A model generated the notes under the pieces. It was given only the letters and a program-made list of their open reading frames with translations, had not been told where the DNA came from and ran no database searches. From NCBI GenBank assembly GCA_937959265.1, contig CALGMA010000002.1, positions 40,207 to 104,206 on the forward strand: DNA of 64,000 nucleotides, given 5' to 3'. The stretch comes from an uncultured Anaerolineae bacterium (GTDB taxonomy: Bacteria > Chloroflexota > Anaerolineae > J036 > Brachytrichaceae). Both the position numbers and the translations under genes were made by a program. Shown in pieces: positions 38,300-47,760 of this stretch (its first letter is position 1; every line of letters begins with the position of its first letter).

Positions 38300-39439
38300 T
38301 CATCCCTTCGGCAGATGCATTGGCATTACCAGATGAAAGAAGTGGTCGTCGCCAAGGGCGCGAATGACGGCCGGGCTGCGCGGCTGCGTGGTCTCGATCG
38401 CGGTCTGCGGCGTGTCCACCGCAGAGAAAGCTTCGATCAGATACTTGACGTTGAAGCCGATCTCGATCTCGTCGCCGACGACGGTCGCCTCTAGCTCGCT
38501 CTGGTTATCGCCGGTCTCGTCGGCGCGGGCGACCACAGTCACCTTGCCCGGTTCGAGTTCTTCGCCCGGCTTGACCAACACACGCACAGTATCCAGCGAA
38601 TCGCGGGCGAAGATGCTGGCTTGCCGGCACGCCTTCAGCACCTCGGCGGTGTTCACAATCGTGCGCGTGTCGTGACGCTTCGGGATGATCGGCTCATAGT
38701 CGGGGAACTTCTGATCTATCAACTGCGCGACTACGTCCACGTCCTTCATGTGGAAGAGTACCTGGCCGTGCGAGGGCGTGATGCTGATCGCCACCGGATC
38801 TTCCTGGTCGCCCATGACGCGCCCAACTTCAACCAGCGCTTTGGCTGGGATCAGGATCGTGCGCGGTTCGCTCACCGGCTCCTTCAATCGGTCGGATCGC
38901 ACGCTCAGGCGGAAGCCGTCCGTCGCCGCCATCGTGATGGTGTCACCTTCCAGTTTGGTGAGCACGCCGGTCAGCGTCGGGCGGCTCTCGTCGGTGGCGG
39001 CCGCAAACACCACCTGGGCGATCATCTTCTTCAGCACGGCCGGTTCGATGCACGCTGTGGCAGCGTCTTGGAAAGTTGGGATGATCGGGAATTCCTGCGC
39101 GTCAATGCCCTTGATGTTGGCGTCGGTGCGACCGCTTTGTACGCGAAGCGTTTGTGTGCGGATGTTCAGCTCGAGGTCTACCCGATCGGCGGGCAGCAGA
39201 GCAACCAGGTCGGTGAATGTGCGCGCCGGCAGAGTGATCGCACCCTCATCCTCCACCTTCGCGCCGACCCAACAGCTGATCCCCAGCTCAAGGTTGGTGG
39301 CTGCAATCTTCAAACGCCCGTGGTCGGTGGCGAGCAAGATGTGCGTAAGCACGGGTAACGTAGCCGTTCGTGGGGCGACGGCGCGGCTGACGATGCTCAA
39401 CCCGCGTGCGAGGTTTTCCTGCAGGCACGAGATTCTCAT
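38300..39439 (-). CDS. dnaN: DNA polymerase III beta subunit (sliding clamp)
   Basis: 379 aa with the three clamp repeats. Start MRISCLQENLARGLSIVSRAV, middle IMAATDGFRLSVRSDRL-like signature (TMAATDGFRLSVRSD) near residue 175 and C-terminal PAVIRALGDDHFFHLVMPMHL with the peptide-binding pocket end. Tethers replicative polymerase to DNA. ATG at 39439 follows AAAGGACGCGTCA. The promoter TATAAT is 52 bases upstream with a small hairpin in the leader. dnaA is not adjacent, unlike many bacterial origins. Confidence 0.96.
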   Translation of the reverse strand: MRISCLQENLARGLSIVSRAVAPRTATLPVLTHILLATDHGRLKIAATNLELGISCWVGAKVEDEGAITLPARTFTDLVALLPADRVDLELNIRTQTLRVQSGRTDANIKGIDAQEFPIIPTFQDAATACIEPAVLKKMIAQVVFAAATDESRPTLTGVLTKLEGDTITMAATDGFRLSVRSDRLKEPVSEPRTILIPAKALVEVGRVMGDQEDPVAISITPSHGQVLFHMKDVDVVAQLIDQKFPDYEPIIPKRHDTRTIVNTAEVLKACRQASIFARDSLDTVRVLVKPGEELEPGKVTVVARADETGDNQSELEATVVGDEIEIGFNVKYLIEAFSAVDTPQTAIETTQPRSPAVIRALGDDHFFHLVMPMHLPKG

Positions 39440-39463
39440 TGACGCGTCCTTTTGTTAGGGATG

Positions 39464-39497
39464 CACACCCATGTGAAGGTGTGGGCGCGAGATTATA
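39464..39497 (-). promoter_or_regulatory. dnaN promoter -10 and leader hairpin
   Basis: TATAAT on the minus strand at 39497-39492, then a hairpin in the leader formed by CACACC (39483-39478) and GGTGTG (39469-39464), then the Shine-Dalgarno AAAGGA. This is a conventional leadered promoter, in contrast with the leaderless ones nearby. Confidence 0.5.
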
Positions 39498-39625
39498 GAA
39501 CAGCGCGAGGGGCGCGAAGCGTCCGCTCGCTTTGAGCGGTCGGCCCCAATAGCTTGGCGATGGTATAACACATGCCGATTCGGCAAGCTCGTAAACGACA
39601 TCGAAACAGGAGGAAAGAGAGCACT

Positions 39626-40033
39626 ATGTGGAAAGAGTTCCGAGAGTTCATCGCCCGCGGCAACGTTGTGGACCTGGCCGTCGGTTTGATCATGGGCGCC
39701 GCTTTCGGGGCGGTCGTGAACTCGCTCGTCAACGACATCGTCATGCCACCTATCGGCTTGATCCTGGGCGGCGTCAATTTCTCTGATTTGTTCGTCGCGC
39801 TCGACGGAAGGCAGTATGCCTCGCTCGCTGCTGCGCAGGAAAGTGGCGCACCGGTGATCGCCTGGGGACAGTTTCTCCAGACGGTGATCAACTTCCTGGT
39901 CATCGCCGTCGCGGTGTTCTTCCTGGTGCGCGCGGTGAACAAGATCTACAAGCAACCGGCCCCGTCGCCTGCCGAACCACCGGCAGAAGTCAAGCTGCTC
40001 ACCGAAATTCGCGACCTGCTCAAGAAACAGTGA
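39626..40033 (+). CDS. mscL: Large-conductance mechanosensitive channel MscL
   Basis: 135 aa. Starts MWKEFREFIARGNVVDLAVGLIMGAAFGAVV, the MscL signature in TM1; GGVNFSDLF loop; TM2 about residues 75-100 (INFLVIAVAVFFLVRAVNK); C-terminal helix VKLLTEIRDLLKK. Opens under hypo-osmotic shock. ATG at 39626 is chosen over an upstream start because AGGAGGAAAGAGAGCACT directly precedes it. Divergent from dnaN and convergent with trpC (3 bases between). Confidence 0.96.
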   Translation: MWKEFREFIARGNVVDLAVGLIMGAAFGAVVNSLVNDIVMPPIGLILGGVNFSDLFVALDGRQYASLAAAQESGAPVIAWGQFLQTVINFLVIAVAVFFLVRAVNKIYKQPAPSPAEPPAEVKLLTEIRDLLKKQ

Positions 40034-40036
40034 GCC

Positions 40037-40900
40037 TTACGCAGACCGGCCGCCGCGCAGAGCAGCCGGTCTGACCACTCCCGATAGCGTTTGCACCTGC
40101 GCCGCCACGTCGTCCGACGTGATGATGGATTCGCCGACCAGGATCGCATGTACACCCATGGTGGCGACGCGCGCAACGTCGTCAGCAGTGAAAATGCCGC
40201 TCTCGGAGACGAGCGTGTAATCGTCCGCATGCGAGCCGGCGCTTATCACGCGCGCCGCGCATCGCGCCGTGGTCTCAATGTCGGCGGCGAACGTGCGCAA
40301 GTCGCGGTTGTTGACGCCGATCACGCGTGCGCCGGCGGCAAGCGCGCGGTCGGTCTCATGCTCGTCGTGTACCTCGACCAGCGGCGTCAAGCCGAGTTCA
40401 CACGTCAGCGCAAACAGGTCGTGCAGTACAACGTCGTCGAGCGCGGCGACGATCAACAGCGCTGCATCAGCGCCGGCGGCGCGCGCCTCATAGATCTGGT
40501 AGGGATCGAGGATGAAATCTTTTCGCAACAGGGGCACGTCTACTACGGCACGCACCTCCCGCAGGTGATCCAGTGAGCCCTTGAAGAAGCGTTCGTCGGT
40601 CAGCACGCTGATGGCCGATGCGCCGTTGGTCGCATAGGTGTGCGCCAACGCGCCCGGCCGAAACGCGCCGCGCGCCAGCTCACCCTTGGAGGGCGAAGCG
40701 CGCTTGATCTCGGCGATGAGGGCGACCCGCCCATCGGCCCGGCGCAACGCCACGGCAAAATCGCGCACGGGCGCGCCGGATGTTTCGGCCAGGCGACGCA
40801 CTTCGCCCAGCGGTATCTGACGTTTGCGTTGGGGCAGTTCGTCATTGCGCTTGTGTTCGAGAATGATCTCCAGGATCGAGCGATTGTCGCGATGCGTCAT
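40037..40900 (-). CDS. trpC: Indole-3-glycerol phosphate synthase
   Basis: 287 aa TIM barrel for the ring-closing step of tryptophan synthesis. Family motifs: LIAEIKRASPSKG (catalytic Lys and Glu), AISVLTDERFFKGS, LLRKDFILDPYQIYEARAAGADAALLIVA, VIGVNNRDLRTF and VSESGIF with AILVGESI at the end. No other trp gene is in the window. ATG 40900 has TATCAT 16 bases upstream. Divergent from the phosphoesterase gene. Confidence 0.96.
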   Translation of the reverse strand: MTHRDNRSILEIILEHKRNDELPQRKRQIPLGEVRRLAETSGAPVRDFAVALRRADGRVALIAEIKRASPSKGELARGAFRPGALAHTYATNGASAISVLTDERFFKGSLDHLREVRAVVDVPLLRKDFILDPYQIYEARAAGADAALLIVAALDDVVLHDLFALTCELGLTPLVEVHDEHETDRALAAGARVIGVNNRDLRTFAADIETTARCAARVISAGSHADDYTLVSESGIFTADDVARVATMGVHAILVGESIITSDDVAAQVQTLSGVVRPAALRGGRSA

Positions 40901-40953
40901 GGTTGCGTCCGAACGAATGATATGCCGGGAATGGTAACATCGCGCGTCGAACC

Positions 40954-41595
40954 GTGAACGACGCACTTCATCCTCCAACGATCGAGCTGACCGGCTGCCG
41001 GCGCATCGGCGTACTGGCCGACACGCACATCCCACACCGATTGAACGAGATGCCGCCGCAGGTGTACGAGCTGCTGCGCGGCAGCGATGTCATCCTGCAC
41101 GCCGGCGATCTGGAGACGCCGGACATCCTGCCGCCGCTGCAAGCCATCGCGCCGACTTACGCCGTGCGCGGCAACTTGCACTGGCAGTTCAGCACCGGCC
41201 TGCACGATCAAGACTTGCCGCTGTGCGTGACGCTGCGCGCAGGTCGGCACGTCATTTGGATGACGCACGGGCACATCAGCTTCGCCCACTCCGTGCTCGA
41301 CAAGTTTGCCGGCATCGGCGGACGACACGCGCTCTTCCACATCAACCAAAAATTGATCGCCCGGCTGGCGCGCCTGAAGCCGCCCGAAGCGACGATTGTC
41401 GTGTTCGGACATTCGCATTTGAGCTGCGCAGTGCGGCGGGACGGCGCGTTATATTTCAACCCCGGCGCTATCTCTGCCTCGGCGGAGCTGCGCTCCAAAG
41501 AGTCACCGCGTATCGGCCGGCTGACCTTGCACGACGACGGATGTGTAGACTACGAATGGCAGGCGCTCGACGCAGTCGCAACGCCTGACGCTTGA
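40954..41595 (+). CDS. YfcE/MJ0936-like metallophosphoesterase
   Basis: 213 aa calcineurin-like phosphoesterase. Metal motifs: GVLADTHIPHRL, ILHAGDLETPD, AVRGNLHW, VIWMTHGH and VVFGHSHLSC, followed by NPGAIS. It is the small, single-domain type rather than SbcD/Mre11, although it precedes an SbcC-like gene by only 26 bases and shares its strand. Substrate unknown; relatives are cyclic or bis(p-nitrophenyl) phosphodiesterases. The start is a GTG at 40954 with TAACAT 13 bases upstream. Confidence 0.88.
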   Translation: MNDALHPPTIELTGCRRIGVLADTHIPHRLNEMPPQVYELLRGSDVILHAGDLETPDILPPLQAIAPTYAVRGNLHWQFSTGLHDQDLPLCVTLRAGRHVIWMTHGHISFAHSVLDKFAGIGGRHALFHINQKLIARLARLKPPEATIVVFGHSHLSCAVRRDGALYFNPGAISASAELRSKESPRIGRLTLHDDGCVDYEWQALDAVATPDA

Positions 41596-41621
41596 CACCT
41601 GGGAACTGACCCTGGTTCGCC

Positions 41622-44195
41622 ATGATCCCCCTCAAACTCGAGCTGAAGAACTTCATGGCTTACCGCGATTTGGAGCCGCTGGACTTCCGCGGGTTGCACG
41701 TCGTGGTGCTCACCGGCGAGAACGGCGCCGGCAAGAGCACGTTGCTCGATGCAATCACCTGGGCGCTTTGGGGCCAGGCCCGTGCCAAGCGCGACGATGA
41801 ACTGATCCACCAAGGCGCGACCGAGATGCGCGTCGCCCTCACCTTCAGCGAAGGCCAGCACGTTTACCAGGTGGTGCGCACGCGCAAGATCGGCAAAGCC
41901 GCCAAAGGCAAAGCGCCGACTTCCAGTGGCACGCTCGACTTCCTGGTGAAAACTGCCGACAACGGCTGGAACGTGCTCAGCGAAGCGCGCATCGCCGACA
42001 CACAAGAGAAAATCATCCGCACACTCAACCTGACGTATGAGACGTTCATCAACTCGGCTTACCTCAAGCAGGGTCGCGCCGACGAATTCACGCTCAAGCC
42101 ACCGGCCCAGCGCAAAGCCGTATTGAGCGAAATTCTCAACCTCGACATCTGGCAGATATACGAGGCGCGCGCCAGGGATCGTCTTGCAGCCCTGGAGGAA
42201 GATCAACTCAAGCTCAAGGCCGAGCTCGACCAGGCCGAAGCCGAGATTGCCCGATTGCCCGAATACGAGCGCGCGCTGCAAGAAGCACAGGCCGTTGCGC
42301 AAGATGCAGAACACGTCATGCAGCAGGCCGAGGCTGCCATGACCGAGATCGAGCGCCAGCGCGAACGCGCCCGGACGCTGCGCGCGCAGCAAGCACAGAT
42401 TGAGGCCCGCCTGCGCAGCCTGCAGGCCGACTTCGACAAGCTGCGCGTCGAGCGCGATCAGCATGCAGCGTCGCTCCAACAGTACCAGAGCGCGCTGCAC
42501 CAGCGCGAGGAGATCGAGCGCGGTTTCGCCGAGCTGGAGCAGGCGCGCGCACTGAACGAGGCGCTCAACCTGAAGCTAGCCAGCATGGCCGGGCTGAACG
42601 AACGCAAATACGCCGCCGAACGCATCATTGCCGAGGCGCGCCATGCCCTGGAACGCGAACTGGCCGAGGCGCGCCGGCAGCTGAACGAGCTGGGCCAATT
42701 GGCCGCCGACCAGTCGCTGGAAGCAAAGCAACGCGCAGTGAGCGAACAACTGGCCCGGCTGATGGCCAACCAACGCGAGCGCGAAGAAAGCCAGCTTCAA
42801 CTGAGCGAGGCGCGCGAGCGGCAGGGCGAAGCGAAAGCGCAAAACGAAGTCTTACGCCAAGAAATGCGCGAACTCAAGGCGCGCATTGACGCGCTCAGCC
42901 AGGTGGGGGCGATCTGTCCGACTTGCGGACGCGAGTTGTCTGAGGAAGACCGCGCGCGCCTGCTGGCGGAATGGCAAGCGCGCGGCAAGGAACGCGGCGA
43001 TGCCTACCGCGCCAACGAAGCGCTGGTCAAGCAGCTCAACGAGCAACGCACCGAACTCGAAGCGCAGATTGCCGCGCTGGACTATGCGCTGCGCGAACTG
43101 CCGGCCCTCCAGCGCGAGCATGCCGCGTTAGCCGACCGCATCGCGCGCGCCCAGGAAGCCGAGGCGCAACTGCCGGCGGCCCAGGCAAACGTGGATGAGC
43201 TGACAGCGCGGCTGGAGCAGCGCGACTACGCGCGCGACGCGCATCGCGCCTTGGCAGAAGTGACGCAGGAACTCGCCGAGTTGGGCTACGACGCCGCAGA
43301 GCACAACCGGCTGCGCCAGGACATTCAGGCGCGCCTGGCGCCGTATGCCGAGCGCAAGGCGCAGCTCGACCGAGCCGAGATCGCCATCGAAAGTGAGCAG
43401 CGCGCCCTGGACGCGCTCGACTTACGCGAGGCGACGCTGCGGGAACAACAGGCCGGGGAGGAGAAAGCGCGCGCAGAACTGCAAACCGCGCTTGCCGATT
43501 GCGATCGCGAGCTACGGCGCGAACCACAGGTGAGGGCGACGCTAGAGCGCGCTCGCGACGATTTCTTCCGCGCGCAGCGCAGGGTGGGCGAAGCCAATCA
43601 GCGCGTGCAGTCGGCGCAGGCGATGCGCGGCACGCGCGACCGACTGGCCGCCGAACTGGCCGCTTGCAAGAAGCAGCAAGCCCTCTTCGAGGAACTGCGC
43701 GCTGCTTTTGGCAAGAACGGCGTGCCGGCCATGATCATCGAGAGCGTGCTGCCGGAGCTGGAGGCTGCAGCCAGTGCCCTGCTAGGCCGCATGACGAACG
43801 GCCGGATGAACGTGCGTTTCGAGACGCAGCGGTTGACGCAAAAGGGCGAGACCAGCGAGACGCTCGAAATTCGCATCAGCGACGAATTGGGCGAGCGCGC
43901 CTACGAGATGTTCAGCGGCGGCGAGGCCTTTCGGGTGAACTTCGCCATTCGCATTGCGCTGAGCCGGCTGCTGGCCCACCGCGCTAACGCCCGGCTACAG
44001 ACGCTGTTCATAGACGAAGGCTTCGGCACACAAGACGCGCAAGGCCGGGAAAGACTGATCGAGGCGATCAAAGCGATCGAGGATGACTTCGAGCGGATCT
44101 TCGTCATCACCCACATTGACGAGCTGAAGGACGCCTTCCCGGCGCAGATCGAAGTGCGCAAGACCCCGCGCGGCAGCGTTGCGCGGGTGGTGTGA
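41622..44195 (+). CDS. sbcC: SbcC/Rad50-type DNA repair ATPase
   Basis: 857 aa. N-terminal half-ATPase with Walker A LTGENGAGKSTLLDAITWALWG; two long coiled-coil arms (about 170-400 and 450-690) rich in Glu, Arg, Gln and Ala; the Rad50 zinc hook CPTC at about 430; C-terminal half-ATPase with signature MFSGGEAFRVNFAIRIALS and Walker B TLFIDEGFGTQD. With an SbcD/Mre11 nuclease it would process DNA ends, but the preceding phosphoesterase is too small and of another type, so the partner lies elsewhere. Length is close to archaeal Rad50. Start ATG 41622 has no clear Shine-Dalgarno and may be coupled to the upstream gene. Confidence 0.92.
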   Translation: MIPLKLELKNFMAYRDLEPLDFRGLHVVVLTGENGAGKSTLLDAITWALWGQARAKRDDELIHQGATEMRVALTFSEGQHVYQVVRTRKIGKAAKGKAPTSSGTLDFLVKTADNGWNVLSEARIADTQEKIIRTLNLTYETFINSAYLKQGRADEFTLKPPAQRKAVLSEILNLDIWQIYEARARDRLAALEEDQLKLKAELDQAEAEIARLPEYERALQEAQAVAQDAEHVMQQAEAAMTEIERQRERARTLRAQQAQIEARLRSLQADFDKLRVERDQHAASLQQYQSALHQREEIERGFAELEQARALNEALNLKLASMAGLNERKYAAERIIAEARHALERELAEARRQLNELGQLAADQSLEAKQRAVSEQLARLMANQREREESQLQLSEARERQGEAKAQNEVLRQEMRELKARIDALSQVGAICPTCGRELSEEDRARLLAEWQARGKERGDAYRANEALVKQLNEQRTELEAQIAALDYALRELPALQREHAALADRIARAQEAEAQLPAAQANVDELTARLEQRDYARDAHRALAEVTQELAELGYDAAEHNRLRQDIQARLAPYAERKAQLDRAEIAIESEQRALDALDLREATLREQQAGEEKARAELQTALADCDRELRREPQVRATLERARDDFFRAQRRVGEANQRVQSAQAMRGTRDRLAAELAACKKQQALFEELRAAFGKNGVPAMIIESVLPELEAAASALLGRMTNGRMNVRFETQRLTQKGETSETLEIRISDELGERAYEMFSGGEAFRVNFAIRIALSRLLAHRANARLQTLFIDEGFGTQDAQGRERLIEAIKAIEDDFERIFVITHIDELKDAFPAQIEVRKTPRGSVARVV

Positions 44196-44299
44196 TGGGT
44201 AGGCGCGCCGAGCCTGCGAAATGAACAACTGCCGGTGGGTAAGCGCCCCGCTGAGGCAGGCAATCTGCACCGAATGCAAGCGCGTATAGAATCGCGCCT

Positions 44300-45682
44300 A
44301 TGCACGCGCCAATCGTCCCCATCGCTGCGCTTTCGCAGTACGTCGGCCAAGTCGTCACGCTGCGCGGCTGGCTCTACAACAAGACCGGCAAAGGCAAGCT
44401 GGCCTTCTTGCAAGTGCGCGACGGCAGCGGCATCTGCCAGTGCGTGGTCTTCCGGCCCAACGTCGGCGACGAGACCTTCGCCATCGCCGACAAGCTGCCG
44501 CAAGAAAGCAGCTTGATCGTGACCGGTGCCGTCCGCGCCGACGCGCGCGCGCCGGGCGTGCCGGGCGGCTACGAGCTGGACGTGCAATCGCTTCAGGTCG
44601 TCCAACGCGCCGAGGACTACCCGATTGGCCCGAAGGAACACGGCGTCGAATTCTTGATGGACCACCGCCACCTGTGGATTCGCTCATCGCGGCAGTGGGC
44701 CGTGTTACGCGTGCGCGCCACGGTCATGCGCGCCATCCGCGCCTGGTTGGACAGCCACGGCTTCATCGAGGTGAGCACGCCCATCCTCACCCCCAGCGCC
44801 GTCGAAGGCACGACAAACTTGTTTGAGGTAGCCTACTTCGATGAGAAAGCCTATCTGGCGCAAACCGGCCAGCTCTACAACGAAGCCAACATCTTCGCCT
44901 TCGGCCGGGTGTATTGCTTCGGGCCGACTTTTCGCGCCGAGAAGAGCAAAACCCGCCGCCACCTGACCGAGTTCTGGATGGTGGAGCCGGAAATCGCGTT
45001 CTGCGACCTCGACCAGCTTTTGGCGATCGAGGAGCAATTCGTCAGCCACATTGTGCAGACATGCCTGCGCGAGAACGCCGATGAACTCAAGCTGCTCGGC
45101 CGCGACGTGAGCCGTCTGCAGCGCGTCATGCCGCCCTTCCCCCGCGTCACCTACGATGACGCCGTGCGAACGCTGCAAGAGATGCACGCCCGGCTATGCG
45201 CCGGCGAGGCCGTCGTCGCCTATGACGGCGCGCCGCTGCAGGGCATCGAAGACCCAGACCTGCTGCGCATCACCTGGGGCACAGACTTCGGCAGCCCGCA
45301 CGAGACCGCGCTGACGCAACTCTACGATAAGCCGTTGTTCATCACCGGCTTCCCCAGCGCGGTGAAGGCGTTTTATATGGAACCGTATCCCGACCGGCCG
45401 GAAGTGTGCAAGAGCGCCGACTTACTCGCCCCTGAAGGCTACGGCGAAATCATCGGCGGCAGCGAGCGCATCAGCGATGGCGCGCTGCTCGAGCGACGCA
45501 TCCGCGAACACGGTTTGCCGATGGAGCCCTACAAGTGGTATGTCGAGCTGCGCAAATACGGCAGCGTGCCGCACAGCGGATTCGGCTTGGGGGTCGAGCG
45601 CACGGTGGCCTGGATCTGCGGCATCGAGCACGTGCGCGAGGCATCGCCCTTCCCGCGACTGCTCAATCGTTTGTATCCCTAG
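44300..45682 (+). CDS. asnS: Asparaginyl-tRNA synthetase
   Basis: 460 aa class IIb synthetase. N-terminal OB anticodon-binding fold ([24 protein letters not shown]), motif 2 region [21 protein letters not shown] and motif 3 [16 protein letters not shown]. The sequence [10 protein letters not shown] and the [19 protein letters not shown] stretch favour AsnRS over AspRS. ATG at 44300 lies 7 bases after TAGAAT (44287-44292) with no Shine-Dalgarno. Convergent with an oxidoreductase gene across dispersed palindrome E. Confidence 0.94.
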   Translation: MHAPIVPIAALSQYVGQVVTLRGWLYNKTGKGKLAFLQVRDGSGICQCVVFRPNVGDETFAIADKLPQESSLIVTGAVRADARAPGVPGGYELDVQSLQVVQRAEDYPIGPKEHGVEFLMDHRHLWIRSSRQWAVLRVRATVMRAIRAWLDSHGFIEVSTPILTPSAVEGTTNLFEVAYFDEKAYLAQTGQLYNEANIFAFGRVYCFGPTFRAEKSKTRRHLTEFWMVEPEIAFCDLDQLLAIEEQFVSHIVQTCLRENADELKLLGRDVSRLQRVMPPFPRVTYDDAVRTLQEMHARLCAGEAVVAYDGAPLQGIEDPDLLRITWGTDFGSPHETALTQLYDKPLFITGFPSAVKAFYMEPYPDRPEVCKSADLLAPEGYGEIIGGSERISDGALLERRIREHGLPMEPYKWYVELRKYGSVPHSGFGLGVERTVAWICGIEHVREASPFPRLLNRLYP

Positions 45683-45699
45683 CGCTTGTAGCGAATTTA

Positions 45700-45730
45700 G
45701 GGTAGGCAAAGGCAGTGCCTTCGCCTACCC
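45700..45730. repeat. Dispersed intergenic palindrome, copy E
   Basis: GGGTAGGCAAAGGCA and TGCCTTCGCCTACCC are 15-base arms with one mismatch around one G. It sits in the 72-base gap between the convergent asnS and oxidoreductase genes, a good place for a two-way terminator. Confidence 0.8.
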
Positions 45731-45754
45731 GACGGACTTTTACCCAGTGAGCGC

Positions 45755-46372
45755 TCAGCGCCGAAGCAGCTTCCAGGCAATGTCTGGCCCCATGCCTTGC
45801 CGATAAGCCAGATGCACCCACAGCTGTGCCAGGTGCTCCAGGCCGATGGCGGCGCCGAGCGGGCCGGCGTCCACCACCTCGAAGCCGATGCTCGATGCCA
45901 GTTCGCCGACCAGCGATTTGGCTTCGGCGTCGTCGCCGCAGATGAGCATGTCGGCATTGTGTTCGCCGTAGCATGGGTCGAGCATATTGCCGCTGCCAGT
46001 AATGTTGAAGGCCTTAACCACGCGCGCGCCCGGCGCAGCTTCAGCGATCGCCTCGGCCAGCGAGCGCATCACGCCGGGCGGCCGTTCGCCAAACCAGTTG
46101 TTGGCATCTATCACGATCTTGCCATGCAGCCTGCCGCAGGCATGAACGGCATCGAGCACGGCGATGCCTGGCACAGCGATCAACACGACTTCGCCGAAGG
46201 CGGCTGCCTCGCGCAGAGAGCCAACGCGCGCGCCAGGTGTTTGTGCCAGGGCAGCCTTTGCCTTCTCGCCGTTTGGGTCGCGCGCCCCAAAGCAGATGGC
46301 ATGGCCGTGCTCCGCCCAGCGCCGTCCCAGCGCGCTGCCCACACGTCCTACACCGAGGATGCCAATGTCCAT
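45755..46372 (-). CDS. NADP-dependent oxidoreductase, F420-dependent reductase-like
   Basis: 205 aa. Rossmann start MDIGILGVGRVGSALGRRWAEHGH (GxGxxG) with GARDPN after the second strand, suited to NADP; then VVLIAVPGIAV, KIVIDANNW, KAFNITGSGNM and ADMLICGDDAEAK. This is the NAD-binding-10/NpdG-like family, relatives of F420H2:NADP oxidoreductase and of small imine or aldehyde reductases. Use of F420 is not shown. ATG 46372 follows GAGAGGCGGTC. It lies 37 bases downstream of the M20 amidohydrolase on the same strand. Confidence 0.82.
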   Translation of the reverse strand: MDIGILGVGRVGSALGRRWAEHGHAICFGARDPNGEKAKAALAQTPGARVGSLREAAAFGEVVLIAVPGIAVLDAVHACGRLHGKIVIDANNWFGERPPGVMRSLAEAIAEAAPGARVVKAFNITGSGNMLDPCYGEHNADMLICGDDAEAKSLVGELASSIGFEVVDAGPLGAAIGLEHLAQLWVHLAYRQGMGPDIAWKLLRR

Positions 46373-46409
46373 GACCGCCTCTCACCCCGCGCTCGCGCGA
46401 GCGCACAGG

Positions 46410-47657
46410 TCAACCACGTTGGATCCAGGCCATGGCTTTATCGGCCAGTTTGTCCATGGCGCGCACGCTCATCTCGACGTGTTCCAGCTTGGTGTCCTCG
46501 ATGGCATTGTGTGAGATGCCGCGCAGGCTCTGCACGAACATCATCACGGTCGGCACACCGGCGCGGGCGACCTCGGCGGCATCGTGCAAGGGGCCGCTGG
46601 CCATCTTGTGCGCTGCGCCGGCCACCTCTACGCAACTGTCGTAGCACATCTTGATCAGGTCTTTGTTGAAGAGGATGGGTTCGATGCTCCAGATATGGCT
46701 CCAGCTCACCTCACACTTTTCCTCTTTGGCGAAGCGCTTGCTGGCTTTGACGGCATCGTTATACATGCGCGCCAGCTTGCTCGCGCTCAGGTTACGCTGA
46801 TCGAGGGTAATATCGCACTCGCCGACGACGGCGGTGACGATGCCGGGTTTGGTGACGCAACTGCCGACGGTGCACACACCGCCGTACTTGTTGGCGATGG
46901 GGCGAATTTCCAGCGCCAGCTTGGCCGCCGCAGCGAGCGCGTCGCGGCGCTTGTCCATCGGCGTGCTGCCGGAGTGGGCCGCCTGGCCGACGAACTTGAT
47001 GGCATGACGTTCGACGCCAAACGTGCCCAGCACGGCGCCCAGCGGCAACCCCAGGCTCTCCAAGACCGGCCCTTGCTCGATGTGCAGCTCCAAGTAAGCG
47101 GCGGCATTCTTCAGCTCTTTCTTGCTTTTGCCCATCTGGTCAATATCCACGCCACAGCGCCGCAGGGCGTCTTCGAGCCGGATGCCGTCTTTGTCAGTGC
47201 GGTTGCGGTCTTCGTCAGGCGTGCCGTGTCCACTGCAGGCGCTGGAGCCGAGCAGGCTGCGCCCGAAGCGCGCGCCTTCCTCATCGGCCCAGTCCACTAG
47301 CCGCACGGTGACCGGCGGCTTGCCCTGATACTGGTCGTTGATGCGGCGCAGCACTTCCAGGCCGGCAAGCACATTCAGACAGCCATCCAGCCAACCGCCG
47401 TTCGGCACGCTGTCCATGTGCCCGCCGATCAGCAGCGCCTGCTTGCTCTTGCCGGGCAAGGTATACCAGGTATTGCCGGCTTCGTCGTTGTGAATTTCTA
47501 GGGGCATTCCGCTGGCCTTTTCGCGCAGCCAATCGCGCGCTTTCAACCAGGTATCGGTCCAGGCCACGCGCATCGCGCCACCGGTGTTGGGGTCGCTGGT
47601 CAATGTACGCAGCTCCTGCAATTCTTGGACGGTGCGTTTAGGGTCGAGGGTGCTCAT
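46410..47657 (-). CDS. M20 family Zn-dependent amidohydrolase (carbamoylase/allantoate type), copy 1
   Basis: 415 aa. Metal and active-site motifs of the N-carbamoyl-amino-acid hydrolase/allantoate amidohydrolase/beta-ureidopropionase group: GGHMDSVPNGGWLDGCLNVLAG, RLVDWADEEGARFGRSLLGSSA, LELHIEQGPVLESLG and HDAAEVARAGVPTVMMFV. Paralogue of the gene at 49875-51116, the two flanking the arsR-sulP pair. ATG 47657 sits 7 bases after TAGAAT (47670-47665). Substrate unknown; carbamoyl amino acids or ureides from purine or pyrimidine breakdown are likely. Confidence 0.9.
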   Translation of the reverse strand: MSTLDPKRTVQELQELRTLTSDPNTGGAMRVAWTDTWLKARDWLREKASGMPLEIHNDEAGNTWYTLPGKSKQALLIGGHMDSVPNGGWLDGCLNVLAGLEVLRRINDQYQGKPPVTVRLVDWADEEGARFGRSLLGSSACSGHGTPDEDRNRTDKDGIRLEDALRRCGVDIDQMGKSKKELKNAAAYLELHIEQGPVLESLGLPLGAVLGTFGVERHAIKFVGQAAHSGSTPMDKRRDALAAAAKLALEIRPIANKYGGVCTVGSCVTKPGIVTAVVGECDITLDQRNLSASKLARMYNDAVKASKRFAKEEKCEVSWSHIWSIEPILFNKDLIKMCYDSCVEVAGAAHKMASGPLHDAAEVARAGVPTVMMFVQSLRGISHNAIEDTKLEHVEMSVRAMDKLADKAMAWIQRG

Positions 47658-47717
47658 AACAAGCATTCTAGCGCCGCGTCCGACAACTGAAAAGCGCATG
47701 AGCGCACAGTCTCGGTA

Positions 47718-47745
47718 ATATATGAATATACAAATATTCATATAT
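47718..47745. promoter_or_regulatory. ArsR-type operator
   Basis: ATATATGAATAT and ATATTCATATAT are perfect 12-base arms around ACAA, ending inside the -10 TATAAT (47743-47748) of the arsR gene. TGAA...TTCA with AT-rich flanks is the classic SmtB/ArsR operator form. It also lies 60 bases upstream of the divergent M20 gene. Autorepression is the simplest reading. Confidence 0.75.
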
Positions 47746-47760
47746 AATACCCGTCACCTG

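Noticed and set aside
40954..41595. SbcD/Mre11 nuclease partner for the adjacent SbcC
   Set aside because: Only 213 residues, with the YfcE/MJ0936 motif spacing and no capping or DNA-binding domain; treated as a separate phosphoesterase.
44196..44270. Possible sixth copy of the dispersed palindrome (GGGTAGGCGCGCC near the sbcC end)
   Set aside because: Only the first eight bases match the arm and no inverted partner is present at the right distance.
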